64,000 bases of DNA from positions 354,501 to 418,500 of the forward strand of contig NZ_VFOV01000001.1 of the NCBI RefSeq assembly GCF_006716315.1, given 5' to 3'. The notes below the pieces were generated by a model. It was not told where the DNA came from. It worked only from the letters and a program-made list of their open reading frames with translations, and searched no databases. This document shows, in pieces, positions 7,795 to 16,400 of this stretch (its first letter is position 1; the number at the start of each line of letters is the position of its first letter). The position numbers and the translations under genes are program-made. The stretch is from Nocardioides albertanoniae (GTDB taxonomy: Bacteria; Actinomycetota; Actinomycetes; Propionibacteriales; Nocardioidaceae).

Positions 7795-8390
7795 GCCTCC
7801 TTGCGTACGGCGAGGTCTACGACCATGACGGCCTCGCGGGTGTAGGTGTCGAGATCGACGTCGGAGCCGTCGCGTACGCGTTGGGCGGCGGCGTCGATGC
7901 TCGCCCGGATGATCACGGCCATGCTGCGCGTGTCGAAGTCGCGGAACTCGCCTGCCTCCTGGCCGGCGGCGAGCATCGTCGCGAGATGGCTGACGCTGAA
8001 GTCCTGGGCGTCGGTGCCGGAGTAACCCTCGCCTACCGTCGTGCGCAGGTGGGGGCCCAGCTCGGTCAGCGCGGCGATCTCCACCGGATGCTCGCGCAGG
8101 AAGTCGAGATTGGCTTCGACGTACGTCCGGAGTCTGCCGGTGGCGGTCTCATCGGCCTCGATCCGCGGCGTCATGAACGCGGCGGCCTCGGTGAAGATGT
8201 CGAGCACGATCTGGCGGAGCAGGTCGTGCTTGTCCGCGAAGTGGTAGGAGATCATCCGCGGGCTGCTCAGCCCGGCGCGCGCCGTGATGCGGGCGAAGCT
8301 CGCCTTGGGATAGCCGACCTCGGCGATCGTCTCGATCGCCGCGCGCACGATCTGTGCCCGTCGCGCCTCCGTCGTGAGTGTCCGTTCCAC
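7791..8390 (-). CDS. TetR-family transcriptional regulator
   Basis: A 199-residue one-domain regulator. The N-terminal helix-turn-helix spans about residues 10-55, with ITARAGLSSPRMISYHFADK as the recognition region, followed by an all-helical ligand-binding domain. It is the first gene of the three-gene operon that continues into the membrane protein and SDR, so it probably represses its own operon. An AT-rich inverted repeat 14-31 bp upstream of the start is the likely operator. The inducer is unknown. Confidence 0.88.
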   Translation of the reverse strand: MERTLTTEARRAQIVRAAIETIAEVGYPKASFARITARAGLSSPRMISYHFADKHDLLRQIVLDIFTEAAAFMTPRIEADETATGRLRTYVEANLDFLREHPVEIAALTELGPHLRTTVGEGYSGTDAQDFSVSHLATMLAAGQEAGEFRDFDTRSMAVIIRASIDAAAQRVRDGSDVDLDTYTREAVMVVDLAVRKEA

Positions 8391-8403
8391 GCCGCCTCCT
8401 AGA

Positions 8404-8440
8404 TTTATTCGCTCAGATAAAAATTACCATGGGTGAATAA
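8404..8440. promoter_or_regulatory. Probable operator/promoter of the TetR operon
   Basis: An AT-rich island in otherwise GC-rich DNA directly upstream of the TetR gene contains TTTATTCGCTCAGATAAA (arms TTTAT and ATAAA at 8404-8421). It also has a wider TTATTC (8405-8410) and GAATAA (8435-8440) pair. Position and symmetry fit a TetR operator overlapping the promoter. This is inference from sequence only. Confidence 0.5.
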
Positions 8441-8450
8441 CAAGAGCCAG

Positions 8451-8541
8451 TCGAGAGGTCACGTACGCAGGCCGAAGAGTCACTTCTGCAGGTCGAGTGG
8501 GCACGCTGGTGACCTCTCGACCTGCAGGGGTGACTTCTCGG
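8451..8541. repeat. Intergenic repeat B, copy 1 (21-bp units)
   Basis: Two forward 21-bp units lie head to tail at 8451-8471 and 8472-8492 (pattern YCGARARGTCAC....GCAGG). They are followed by the core TCGAGTGGGCACGCT, a partial inverted unit at 8509-8520 and a full inverted unit at 8521-8541. The whole can fold into a long hairpin. Copies 2 and 3 are at 11370-11460 and 36299-36410. It lies just 3' of the beta-lactamase gene and upstream of the TetR promoter. Confidence 0.85.
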
Positions 8542-8552
8542 CAGGGGGTGGG

Positions 8553-9431
8553 TCAGGCGAGCTCGGCGCAGACGGTGGCGGCGATGTCGGCGAGCGGGGC
8601 GTCGAGAGGCTGGGCGGCAGGGTCGTCGGAGCGGGTGAGGGCGGCGATGACGATCGGGGCGCCGTCGGGGGTCCAGGTGACGCCGACGTCGTTGCGGGTC
8701 GCATAGTCGCCGCCGCCGGTCTTGTCGGCGAGCCGCCAGCCGGCGGGCACTCCGGCGCCGAACCGGGTGACGGTCGACTGGTTGGCCAGCATCCAGGTGG
8801 TCAGCTGATCGCGATCTGCACGCGCGAGCGCGTCGCCGAGCAGGAGCCTGGTGTAGGTCTGCGCGATCGCTCGCGGCGACGTCGTGTCGCGCGGGTCGCC
8901 CGGGATCGCGCTGTTGAGCTCGGGTTCCCAGCGGTCCAGGCGGGTCACGGTGTCGCCGAGCGACCGGGCGAACCCGGTGATCGCCGACGGGCCGCCGACG
9001 AGGTGGAGCAGCACGTTGGCCGCGGTGTTGTCGGACCGCGTGAGCGTCGCCTCGGCGAGCTGTGCCACCGTCAGACCGTTGCGTGTCGTGAGCGAGGTGA
9101 CCGGAGAGTTGGCGACGACATCGGACTCGTCCCAGGTCAGGCGTTGCTGGAGCGTACGCGCAGGCAGGTCCCGCAGGATCTGGGCCGCGAGCAGGGTCTT
9201 GAACGTCGAGCACATCGGGAAGCGTTCGTCGGCGCGGTGCGCGAGCGTGCGCCCGGTTCGCATGTTCGTCGCCCAGACGCCGAGGCGACGCTGGTGTCGC
9301 TTCTCGAGCGCGGCGATCGAGGGGCTGTCGGCGGCGAATGCCGCTGGGCTGGCGGCCGCGGTCGCGGCGAGGGTGGCCGCGGCGGCGGCTCCGCCAAGGA
9401 CGGCGCGGCGGCTGAGGATCGGGTGGGTCAT
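8553..9431 (-). CDS. Class A beta-lactamase, Tat-exported
   Basis: A 292-residue serine beta-lactamase with every class A landmark: the S75-T-F-K78 nucleophile box, SDN at 133-135, E169-P-E-L-N173 as the omega-loop general base motif, and K237-T-G. The N-terminus LSRRAVLGG followed by an alanine-rich helix is a twin-arginine signal, so the enzyme should be exported folded. The start at 9431 places this signal correctly and has GGACC upstream; longer in-frame starts add only an arginine-rich shadow. A LysR regulator is divergent 144 bp away, the classic arrangement for inducible beta-lactamases. Confidence 0.93.
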   Translation of the reverse strand: MTHPILSRRAVLGGAAAAATLAATAAASPAAFAADSPSIAALEKRHQRRLGVWATNMRTGRTLAHRADERFPMCSTFKTLLAAQILRDLPARTLQQRLTWDESDVVANSPVTSLTTRNGLTVAQLAEATLTRSDNTAANVLLHLVGGPSAITGFARSLGDTVTRLDRWEPELNSAIPGDPRDTTSPRAIAQTYTRLLLGDALARADRDQLTTWMLANQSTVTRFGAGVPAGWRLADKTGGGDYATRNDVGVTWTPDGAPIVIAALTRSDDPAAQPLDAPLADIAATVCAELA

Positions 9432-9575
9432 GGCGAGGTCCTTCGCTGAACGTCTGGGTCGGTCTCGAGAGCCGATCGTGACGCCGCGGTGGCGATGGCG
9501 TCCAAGGACGATCCGGCATGGACGTATGTGCCTGCGACATGGGACGCGCTGCGGGCGATCAGACATCCTGTACGT

Positions 9576-10439
9576 GTGGACCTACTGCTTCACCTGCGCG
9601 GCTTCGCCGCGGTCGCCGACGAGATGAGCGTCTCCGAGGCTGCCGTGGAGCTCGGCGTCGACCAGCCGCTGCTCAGCCGTCGACTGCGTGCCCTCGAGCG
9701 CGAGCTGGGCGTGGAGCTGCTCGACCGCAGCCGCCGCCAGATCGCGCTCACCCAGGCGGGCGTGGCGCTCCTGCCGCGCGCCAGGCACCTGATCGACCAG
9801 GCCGACCACCTGCTGCGGAGCGTACGCCGCTTCGACCGGGAGAGGTTCGTCGTGGCGGTGCCGGCCGGATGTGATCCGGCTCTGCTCGCGCGGCTCGTGG
9901 CGCTCGTGGAGGAGGCCGGGGTCGGCGTACGGCTCGCGGGAGCGGGGGAGGAGATGCCCGATTCGGCCGCGTGGACGGTGGAGCCGTGCGATCCCGACGC
10001 GGCCACCTGGGTGACCGCGTTGGGTGCGGCGACCGCTCCCGGGACCACGCCGACCCGGGCGTCGTTGGGGTCGCTGCGCCCCAGGCGGAGCACCGAGGCC
10101 ACGCCGGTGCTGGCCCTGCCACGCGATCTCGACGATCCCGGCGGCCGGCTTCCGCGCGCGGCTGACCGCGCCGGCATCGGGCCGGGCACACTGCGCCGGA
10201 CGTCGCACCAGATCGCCGCGGCCGAGGTCATCGCGGGCCGCGCGACACTGCTCTGCGCGCGGCACGAGGCGGAGACGTACGGCCTGGTGTGGTCGCCTCT
10301 CCTCGATCCGGTGCTGCGTGGCCACCGTCTGGTCGAGCAGCCGCCGTTGCCCGGGCCGCTCGTCGCCGGAGCCGTCCGAGAGCAGGCGCTCGCGCTGCTC
10401 GGTGCCTGTCTCGGTGCCACCGAGGGCGGGGTCGGATGA
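9576..10439 (+). CDS. LysR-family regulator divergent from beta-lactamase
   Basis: With the GTG start at 9576 the product has 287 residues and begins VDLLLHLRGFAAVADEMSVS, the standard LysR opening, with the helix-turn-helix at about residues 16-40 (AAVELGVDQPLLSRRLRALE). An in-frame ATG at 9489 would add 29 atypical residues. The effector domain is shorter and poorly conserved. Divergence from the class A enzyme suggests AmpR/PenR-like control of it. The stop overlaps the start of the next gene, a second beta-lactamase-fold protein, by 4 bp, so those two are translationally coupled. Confidence 0.78.
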   Translation: MDLLLHLRGFAAVADEMSVSEAAVELGVDQPLLSRRLRALERELGVELLDRSRRQIALTQAGVALLPRARHLIDQADHLLRSVRRFDRERFVVAVPAGCDPALLARLVALVEEAGVGVRLAGAGEEMPDSAAWTVEPCDPDAATWVTALGAATAPGTTPTRASLGSLRPRRSTEATPVLALPRDLDDPGGRLPRAADRAGIGPGTLRRTSHQIAAAEVIAGRATLLCARHEAETYGLVWSPLLDPVLRGHRLVEQPPLPGPLVAGAVREQALALLGACLGATEGGVG

Positions 10440-11359
10440 GCTCGCCGCTGATCGGCAGCGACCGGGGGCTGATCGACCTCGCCGAGGTGGCGTCGGAGCG
10501 GTTCCGCACCCTTCGGGTCAGCGCCGCCTTCCTCGCCCGCGACATCGACACCGGCGTCGAGGTCGGTGTCGACGTGGGGCGACCGATGCCGCTGGCGTCG
10601 GTGGCTAAGGTGCCGCTGGCGCTGGTCGTGGCCGACCGGATCGCCCGTGGCGAGATCGACGGGGGCGCGATGGTGAGGCTGGCCGCTGACGCGCGGAGCT
10701 ATGGGCCGTACGGCATCTCGGCCTTCACCCACGACGCGACCTGCTCCGTGGCCGACCTGATGCTGATGATGCTAGGCCTCAGCGACAACGCCGCCGCCGA
10801 CGCGCTCTTCGAGCTCGTGGCACCCCGCGAGGTCGACGAGCAGCTCGCCGAGTGGGGGCTGGCCGGTCTGCGGGTGCGGCACCGGATGCAGCCGATGTAC
10901 GACTACGCGACCCGGATCGCCGGCGACGACTTCGCCCTCGCCACCCAGCTCGCGGTCGAGGGCCGGCGGCCCGGCGGGCGTCACGTCATCGACTCGCTCG
11001 ACGTCGAGCGCGCCACCGTCGGCTCGCCGCGCTCCTGTGTCGACCTGCTGCAACGTATCTGGCTCGACGAGATCGCCAAGCCCGAGGCCACCGAGCTGGT
11101 GCGACGGCTGATGAGCAAGCAGGTCTTCACCCATCGCATCGCCGCCGACCTGCTCGCCGACGACATCCAGCTCGCCGGCAAGACCGGCGGCTTCCTCACC
11201 CTGCGCCACGAGATCGCGGTCGTCACCCACCCCGGTGGCCGCGTCGCCATCGCCGTGCTTACCGACTCCGACCGCACCGCCCGGATCCAGAACGACGTCG
11301 ACCTCGCCGTCGCCGCCACCGCCCGCGAGGCCGTCGAAGCTCTCGCCGCCCGCCGCTGA
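10436..11359 (+). CDS. Beta-lactamase-fold serine hydrolase, cytoplasmic
   Basis: A 307-residue protein with the penicillin-recognising serine layout: S55-V-A-K58, S116-D-N118 and K249-T-G251. I see no class A ExxLN general base and no signal peptide, so it is probably cytoplasmic and may not be a true beta-lactamase. It overlaps the LysR stop by ATGA. Possible roles are hydrolysis of an intracellular amide or ester, or cell-wall turnover product sensing with the LysR protein. The function is inferred from fold only. Confidence 0.78.
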   Translation: MSSPLIGSDRGLIDLAEVASERFRTLRVSAAFLARDIDTGVEVGVDVGRPMPLASVAKVPLALVVADRIARGEIDGGAMVRLAADARSYGPYGISAFTHDATCSVADLMLMMLGLSDNAAADALFELVAPREVDEQLAEWGLAGLRVRHRMQPMYDYATRIAGDDFALATQLAVEGRRPGGRHVIDSLDVERATVGSPRSCVDLLQRIWLDEIAKPEATELVRRLMSKQVFTHRIAADLLADDIQLAGKTGGFLTLRHEIAVVTHPGGRVAIAVLTDSDRTARIQNDVDLAVAATAREAVEALAARR

Positions 11360-11369
11360 CCCCGCCCAG

Positions 11370-11460
11370 CCGAGAAGTCACTCCTGCAGGTCGAGTGGGC
11401 ACGCTTGTGACTTCTCGGCCTGCAGAGGTGACGCCTCGACCTGCGTACGTGACTTCTCGG
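11370..11460. repeat. Intergenic repeat B, copy 2
   Basis: One forward 21-bp unit (11370-11390) is followed by the core TCGAGTGGGCACGCTT. A partial inverted unit (11407-11418) and two full inverted units (11419-11439 and 11440-11460) complete it. The core matches copy 1 over 22 nt from CTGCAGG onward, and the arrangement is close to the mirror image of copy 1. It lies 11 bp after the stop of the beta-lactamase-fold gene and upstream of the MFS gene. Confidence 0.85.
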
Positions 11461-11507
11461 CGATAAAACCAGGTGCTGTCGATTCGGTGGCGGTGGTGGA
11501 ATGAACC

Positions 11508-12803
11508 GTGCGATCTCCGTTCGGCTTCCTCCGCGGTCTGATCCCGCCGACGCCGTTGTCGCGTCGTCTGGCGACGCAGTCGTTGCTGTTCGCGGCGGGT
11601 GACGGCACGTTCACGACCGCGTCGGCGTTCTACCTGGTCGTGTTCGTGGGGCTGACCCCGGCGCAGATCGGCATCGGGCTGACGGTGGCCGGGATCGCCT
11701 CGTTCCTCACCGCCTATCCGATGGGGCGGCTGGCCGACAGGGTCGGCCCGCGGCGCATCTGGGCGATCAGCGCCGCCGGGAGCGCGGCCTCGTTCTCGCT
11801 GATGCCGTTCATCCACGGCTTCTGGGCCTATCTGGCGGTCGTCGTGGTCTTCGAGGTCGTCAACAACGCGGGCGGCGCGGGCCGCAACGCGTACGTCCTC
11901 GACGTCCTCCCGGAGAAGGAGCGGGTCCAGACCCAGGCGTTCATGTACTCGAGCCTCAACCTCGGGTTCACCGTCGGCGCCCTGATCGCCGGCGTCGCGC
12001 TCGCGCTGGACACCGACACCGTGCTCAAGTGGGGCGTGCCGTTCCTGGCCACCGCGGTCGGCGTGGCCAACGCCTTCTGGATCACCCGGCTGCCGAAGGC
12101 ACCGCACGACGAACGTCGCGTGTCGGGCGAGGCCGCGATCGTGAAGGTCGGGCCGGGCGCGCTGCGCAACGTCGGCTGGCTGCTGGTCACCACGTTCACC
12201 GGCACGATGTGGACCAACCAGGTGCTGCTGCACACCGTGATTCCGCTGTGGCTGGTCGAATACACCGACTCCCCGCGCTGGCTGCTGGCCTGGCTCTTCG
12301 CGACCAACACCGTGCTCTGCATCGTGCTCCCGGCCTACACCTCCCAGGGGGTCCATCACGTCCGTGACGCGTTGCGGCGGGTGTGGTGGAGCAGCGGGTT
12401 CTTCGTGGCCGCGTGCGCGATCACCCTGTTCACCCACGACACCCGCGGGTTCCTCACCATCTTCCTGGTCTGGTTCGGCCATGTGGCCGTGACGGGCGCG
12501 GAGCTCGCGATCAGCTCGGCCTCCTGGGCCCTGCAGGCCGAGCTCATGGACCCCGACCGGCGAGGGGAGTACGAAGGCGTCGCCGGCATCGGCCGCCAGC
12601 TCGGCGGTGCGTGGGCGCCGGCGCTGTTCACCTTCCTCGCCATGGGCTGGCACCCCGACTTCTACCGCGGCGCCGGCTGGATCGTGATCGCCGCCATCAT
12701 CGTCGCTGCCGCGGCCGCGATGGGCCCCTCGACGAAGATGGCCGTACGTTTCAAGCAGACCCACTTCCCGCGGGAAGAGGAGCCGGACCCGGCTGCGGTC
12801 TAG
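11508..12803 (+). CDS. MFS transporter
   Basis: A 431-residue major facilitator protein starting at GTG, with about 12 hydrophobic segments. The MFS loop-2/3 signature appears as GRLADRVGPRRIW (about residues 74-86). The substrate is unknown; the general architecture fits a drug or metabolite exporter. It follows the repeat B hairpin, so it probably has its own promoter in the AT-richer stretch near 11461-11500. It is convergent with the acyltransferase gene, with only 7 bp between stops. Confidence 0.85.
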   Translation: MRSPFGFLRGLIPPTPLSRRLATQSLLFAAGDGTFTTASAFYLVVFVGLTPAQIGIGLTVAGIASFLTAYPMGRLADRVGPRRIWAISAAGSAASFSLMPFIHGFWAYLAVVVVFEVVNNAGGAGRNAYVLDVLPEKERVQTQAFMYSSLNLGFTVGALIAGVALALDTDTVLKWGVPFLATAVGVANAFWITRLPKAPHDERRVSGEAAIVKVGPGALRNVGWLLVTTFTGTMWTNQVLLHTVIPLWLVEYTDSPRWLLAWLFATNTVLCIVLPAYTSQGVHHVRDALRRVWWSSGFFVAACAITLFTHDTRGFLTIFLVWFGHVAVTGAELAISSASWALQAELMDPDRRGEYEGVAGIGRQLGGAWAPALFTFLAMGWHPDFYRGAGWIVIAAIIVAAAAAMGPSTKMAVRFKQTHFPREEEPDPAAV

Positions 12804-12810
12804 CGCGCCA

Positions 12811-14856
12811 CTAGCGCAGGATCGCTGCGATCCGGTCGCCGAGATAGGGCGCGAGGGTGGCGGCGAAGAGCGGCGAGATGTGGAACCCGTCCTGGTAGAC
12901 CTGCAGGTTGCCGACGACCGGCGAGCACGTCTTGTCGCCGCAGAAGTAGTCGGTCAGGTCGATGTGATGGGCGTTCGGTGTCAGCCGGGTGGCGCCGGCG
13001 CTGCCGTCGTCGAGCACGACCCGTCGCCTGGAGCGGTCGCACGTCGACTCCGCCGCGAGCCCCGCCTGGTCGATGCACGGCTGCACGACCCGCGCGAACC
13101 GCGTCGTGTCGCCTTCGAAGATGGGGCTGTCCTGGATCGCGATCACCGGCACCGCCGGGTCGGGGCGGGTCGCCCAGGCCTCCGCGAGGCCACGGCTGAG
13201 CGCCTCGCCGCCGCTCTCGTCACCGGAGGTCTCGACCGCGACCTGGCTGGAGTGGATGACGACGTAGGCGTCGATCTCCGACTTCGTGGAGATATACGCC
13301 GCGAGCTTCTCCTTCCACTGCCCGCACAGCTCCAGGCTCGACCGGGGTGGGCCGACGCGGTCGCGCGCGTTCCAGTGGCAGCCGGCTCGTCCGGCCACGT
13401 CGATGCGCCAGCCGCGCTGCTCGGCGATCTCCCGGTAGGCGGGCACGAGCTGGTTGTTGTGGGAGTCGCCGATCGCGAGGAGGTGGCGTGAGTAGCCGCG
13501 GGTCGGTCCGAGCGTGCACACCTTGAACTGCACCGGCCGCTCCTTGTTGGACCAGCAGCCCGACCCGTCGGGTGCCTCGTAGGCGAGCTGGGCGTCCAGC
13601 AGGCTGTCCGGTGCCTGGCAGCCCTCGGTGGCGGGGTCCATCGCGGCGGCGCCGATGCAACCGGCGTACTTCTCCGCGGTGCGCATCGCGGCGGCCTTGG
13701 CTACGGCGTCGCGATGCTCCACCTCGACGGCGCCGGCGAGGGTCGCGCCGGCGACGACGGCCATCGCGACGGCGGCGGCCGCCAGCCGCGGCAGTCCGGC
13801 GAAGGACGGGTCGAGGCGCGCGGCGGGCTTCTCGACGTAGCGATGCGTGAGCCACGCCAGCACCGTCGAGCTGGGGAGCACGACCAGCGCCGCGAGGAGT
13901 CCGATGCTCGTGGTGTGGGTCCAGCTCAGCCAGGCGATCAGCAGGGGCCAGTGCCACAGGTAGAGCGGGAAGGAGATGTCGGCGACGAACCGCAGCGGCC
14001 CCATCGCCAGCGGACGCTGCGGACCCCAGCGCGCCTGCGATCCCGAGCCGAGCACGACGAGCAGCGCGCCGCCGACCGGCCACCACGCCCACGGCCCGGG
14101 GAACAGCGCGGCGCCGTCGAGCCAGAACCCTGAGCTCGCGACCATCGCCAGCCCGGCCCAGGCGAGCGCCGGGCGCACCGCGTCGGGCGGACGCAGACGG
14201 TCGAGCCCGAGCGCGAGCAGCGCTCCGACCCCGAGCTCCCAGAAGCGCGCCAAGGTGTGGAAGTAGGCCACCTGCTGGTCGGCGGCGCCGAGCCGCCAGG
14301 CGAGCACGAACGACGCGACCGTCGCCACCGCCACGACGACCGCCAGCATCTGGGGGAGCCGTCGCCGCGCCAGCCACCAGATCGCCAGCACGACCAGCGG
14401 CCACACCAGCAGGAACTGTCCCTGCACGGCCAGCGACCAGAAGTGCTGCAGCGGGCTCGCGCTCGGCCCGGCCGCCCCGTAGGTCAGCTGCGTGCGGATC
14501 ATCTCCCAGTTGAGGACGTACGCCGCCGACGCAGCGATCTCCCGCAGCGTCGAGCCCCACACCGACCGCGGCATGACCGCCACCATCAGCGCTGCCGTGC
14601 CGGCCAGCACGACCAGGGTGGGCGCCGAGAGGCGCAGGAAGGTGCGTCCGTAGTGGTCGGCCAGGTGCAGCTCTCCGGCCGCGACGCGGCGTACGAGCGA
14701 CCGGGTGACCAAGAACCCGGTCAGCGCGAGGAAGACGTCGACCCCGCCCGAGACCCGACCGTGCCCGAAGAGGTGGAAGACCACCACGAGCGCCAGCGCC
14801 AGCCCCCGCAGTCCGTGGATCTCGGCGATGCGCTGAGTCGGGGGCGGCTGCGGCAT
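12811..14856 (-). CDS. Membrane acyltransferase of the OafA/YrhL type with SGNH domain
   Basis: A 681-residue two-domain protein. Residues about 1-370 form the acyltransferase-3 membrane domain with ten or so helices. The opening IHGLRGLALALVVVFHLF carries the conserved histidine, and SFPLYLWHWPLL is diagnostic. Residues about 440-681 form an extracytoplasmic SGNH hydrolase-like domain with AIGDSHNNQL (serine block) and a C-terminal DGFHIS (Asp-His). This family O-acetylates cell-surface polysaccharides or peptidoglycan: the membrane half moves the acyl group across and the SGNH half transfers it. The acceptor is unknown. Confidence 0.9.
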   Translation of the reverse strand: MPQPPPTQRIAEIHGLRGLALALVVVFHLFGHGRVSGGVDVFLALTGFLVTRSLVRRVAAGELHLADHYGRTFLRLSAPTLVVLAGTAALMVAVMPRSVWGSTLREIAASAAYVLNWEMIRTQLTYGAAGPSASPLQHFWSLAVQGQFLLVWPLVVLAIWWLARRRLPQMLAVVVAVATVASFVLAWRLGAADQQVAYFHTLARFWELGVGALLALGLDRLRPPDAVRPALAWAGLAMVASSGFWLDGAALFPGPWAWWPVGGALLVVLGSGSQARWGPQRPLAMGPLRFVADISFPLYLWHWPLLIAWLSWTHTTSIGLLAALVVLPSSTVLAWLTHRYVEKPAARLDPSFAGLPRLAAAAVAMAVVAGATLAGAVEVEHRDAVAKAAAMRTAEKYAGCIGAAAMDPATEGCQAPDSLLDAQLAYEAPDGSGCWSNKERPVQFKVCTLGPTRGYSRHLLAIGDSHNNQLVPAYREIAEQRGWRIDVAGRAGCHWNARDRVGPPRSSLELCGQWKEKLAAYISTKSEIDAYVVIHSSQVAVETSGDESGGEALSRGLAEAWATRPDPAVPVIAIQDSPIFEGDTTRFARVVQPCIDQAGLAAESTCDRSRRRVVLDDGSAGATRLTPNAHHIDLTDYFCGDKTCSPVVGNLQVYQDGFHISPLFAATLAPYLGDRIAAILR

Positions 14857-14905
14857 CGGGTCAGGCTAGGTCGGCCTGGTGACTCCCGGGAGACGCCCAG
14901 ATGAA

Positions 14906-14967
14906 GCCGAGTCGGCTCGTTAGAACGAGCCGACTCGGCGGGGGTTTCGGTCAGGATGCGCCGACTC
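14906..14967. repeat. Intergenic repeat A, copy 2
   Basis: A 34-nt hairpin at 14906-14939, with 16-bp perfect arms GCCGAGTCGGCTCGTT and its complement around a 2-nt loop, is followed by TTCGGTCAGGATGCGCCGACTCG. The reverse strand of copy 1 (4571-4666) has the same order: palindrome, then a GGTCAG spacer, then a further GCCGACTCG unit. It separates the acyltransferase gene from the end of the lactone oxidase gene. Confidence 0.82.
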
Positions 14968-14972
14968 GATGG

Positions 14973-16298
14973 TCAGGAGCCGAGCACCTGCTCGAGATAG
15001 GGGTTGCCGAAGGTGCGCGCGGGGTCGAGCTTGTCGCGCAGGGCGACGAAGTCGCCGAACCTCGGATAGCGCTCGGCCAGGTCGGCGGCGGAGAGCGTGT
15101 GCATCTTGCCCCAGTGCGGTCGGCCACCGACCTCGTCCGCGATCCGTTCGAAGGCGGCGAAGTACTCCTCCCGCCACGGCGACGACGGCGCGGTGTGGAT
15201 GGCGATGTAGACGTTCTCGCGCTCGAACCCGGTGGAGAGCGGGATGTCGTCGGCGCCAGCGACGCGCACCTCGACCGGGAAGGAGATGTTCCACGACGAC
15301 GCCTCGACGGCACGCTGGAGCGAGGCCAGCACCTCCATGCCCGCGGCCCGCGGCACGGCGTACTCGCTCTCCACGAACCTCACCTTCCGCTGCGAGGTGA
15401 AGACGCGGTGGGAGATGTCGGTGAACTCGCGCGGCGAGAGCGCGGAGGCGGCGACGCGGGCCAACGGCTTCACCAGGCCCGGCGCCCGCAGCCCGAGGCC
15501 GACCGTCGCCCCGAAGACGGTGTTGGAGAGCAGCTCGTCGTCGACCCAGCCGCGCACCCGCGGCACCGGCGCCAGCGGCGTCTCCGGCAGCGGCAGCCGG
15601 GTGTTGTGCTTGGTCAGCACCCGGGTGGTGTGCGGGAACCAGTAGAACTCGAAGTGGTCGGTCTCGCTCGCATGCGACTCGAACGAGGCCATCACCTCGG
15701 CGAGCTCGCCGTTGCCCTCGCGGGCGCGCAGGGCGAACAGCGGCTCGGTCTGCAGCGTCACCTCGACGACGATCCCGAGCGCGCCCAGCCCCACGCGGGC
15801 CAGGTCGAAGATCTCGGGGTTCTCCGACGCGGAGCACGCGACCACGGAGCCGTCGGCGAGCAGCAGCCGCAGGCCGCGTACCTGGGTCGCCAGGCCACCG
15901 AAGCGCGCGCCGGTGCCGTGGGTGCCGGTCGAGATCGCCCCGGCGATCGACTGCTCCTCGATGTCGCCGAGGTTGGTCATCGACAGCCCGAGCGCCTCCA
16001 GCGCCCGGTTGAGCCGCTTGAGCCGGGTGCCGCCGCGCACGGTCACCAACCCGGTCGTCGAGTCGGCGCGGACGATCCCGGAGATCCGGTCGAGGCTGAC
16101 CTGCACGTCGACCGGCGAGGCGATCGCGGTGAACGAGTGGCCCGCGCCGACCGGCTTCACCTTCCGCCCGGCCTCGGCTGCCGCCACGACGACGGCCGCC
16201 AGCTCCGCCTCGTCGCGAGGCACGACGACCTCGATCTCACCGACCTGCTGGTTGCCCGCCCAGTTCTGCCAGCCCTGCTCGTTCTGCGGCTCGTTCAC
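14973..16298 (-). CDS. FAD-linked sugar-lactone oxidase (D-arabinono-1,4-lactone oxidase type)
   Basis: A 441-residue vanillyl-alcohol-oxidase-type flavoenzyme. The N-terminal FAD domain has PVGAGHSFTAIA (about residues 50-61) and AISTGTHGTG (about 120-129). The C-terminal ALO domain ends with the HWGKMH motif (about 396-401), the conserved HWxK of aldonolactone oxidases. Such enzymes oxidise L-gulono- or D-arabinono-lactone to ascorbate-like products. The GTG at 16298 is the first sensible start; the very long upstream reading frame is a shadow. It is divergent from the PLP enzyme gene at 16401, a pairing I recall from other actinobacteria. Confidence 0.85.
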   Translation of the reverse strand: MNEPQNEQGWQNWAGNQQVGEIEVVVPRDEAELAAVVVAAAEAGRKVKPVGAGHSFTAIASPVDVQVSLDRISGIVRADSTTGLVTVRGGTRLKRLNRALEALGLSMTNLGDIEEQSIAGAISTGTHGTGARFGGLATQVRGLRLLLADGSVVACSASENPEIFDLARVGLGALGIVVEVTLQTEPLFALRAREGNGELAEVMASFESHASETDHFEFYWFPHTTRVLTKHNTRLPLPETPLAPVPRVRGWVDDELLSNTVFGATVGLGLRAPGLVKPLARVAASALSPREFTDISHRVFTSQRKVRFVESEYAVPRAAGMEVLASLQRAVEASSWNISFPVEVRVAGADDIPLSTGFERENVYIAIHTAPSSPWREEYFAAFERIADEVGGRPHWGKMHTLSAADLAERYPRFGDFVALRDKLDPARTFGNPYLEQVLGS

Positions 16299-16400
16299 GC
16301 GGCAAGGGTGTCGGCTCGGACGCGTCCGGTCAACGCCTGCGTCCAGATCCGTCGGACCGCGCGACGGAACAGTTGCCCACCCACCGTTGACGCGAGTGCC

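Noticed and set aside
8451..8541. CRISPR-like array
   Set aside because: Units are 21 bp with no spacers, in both orientations, and no cas genes are present.
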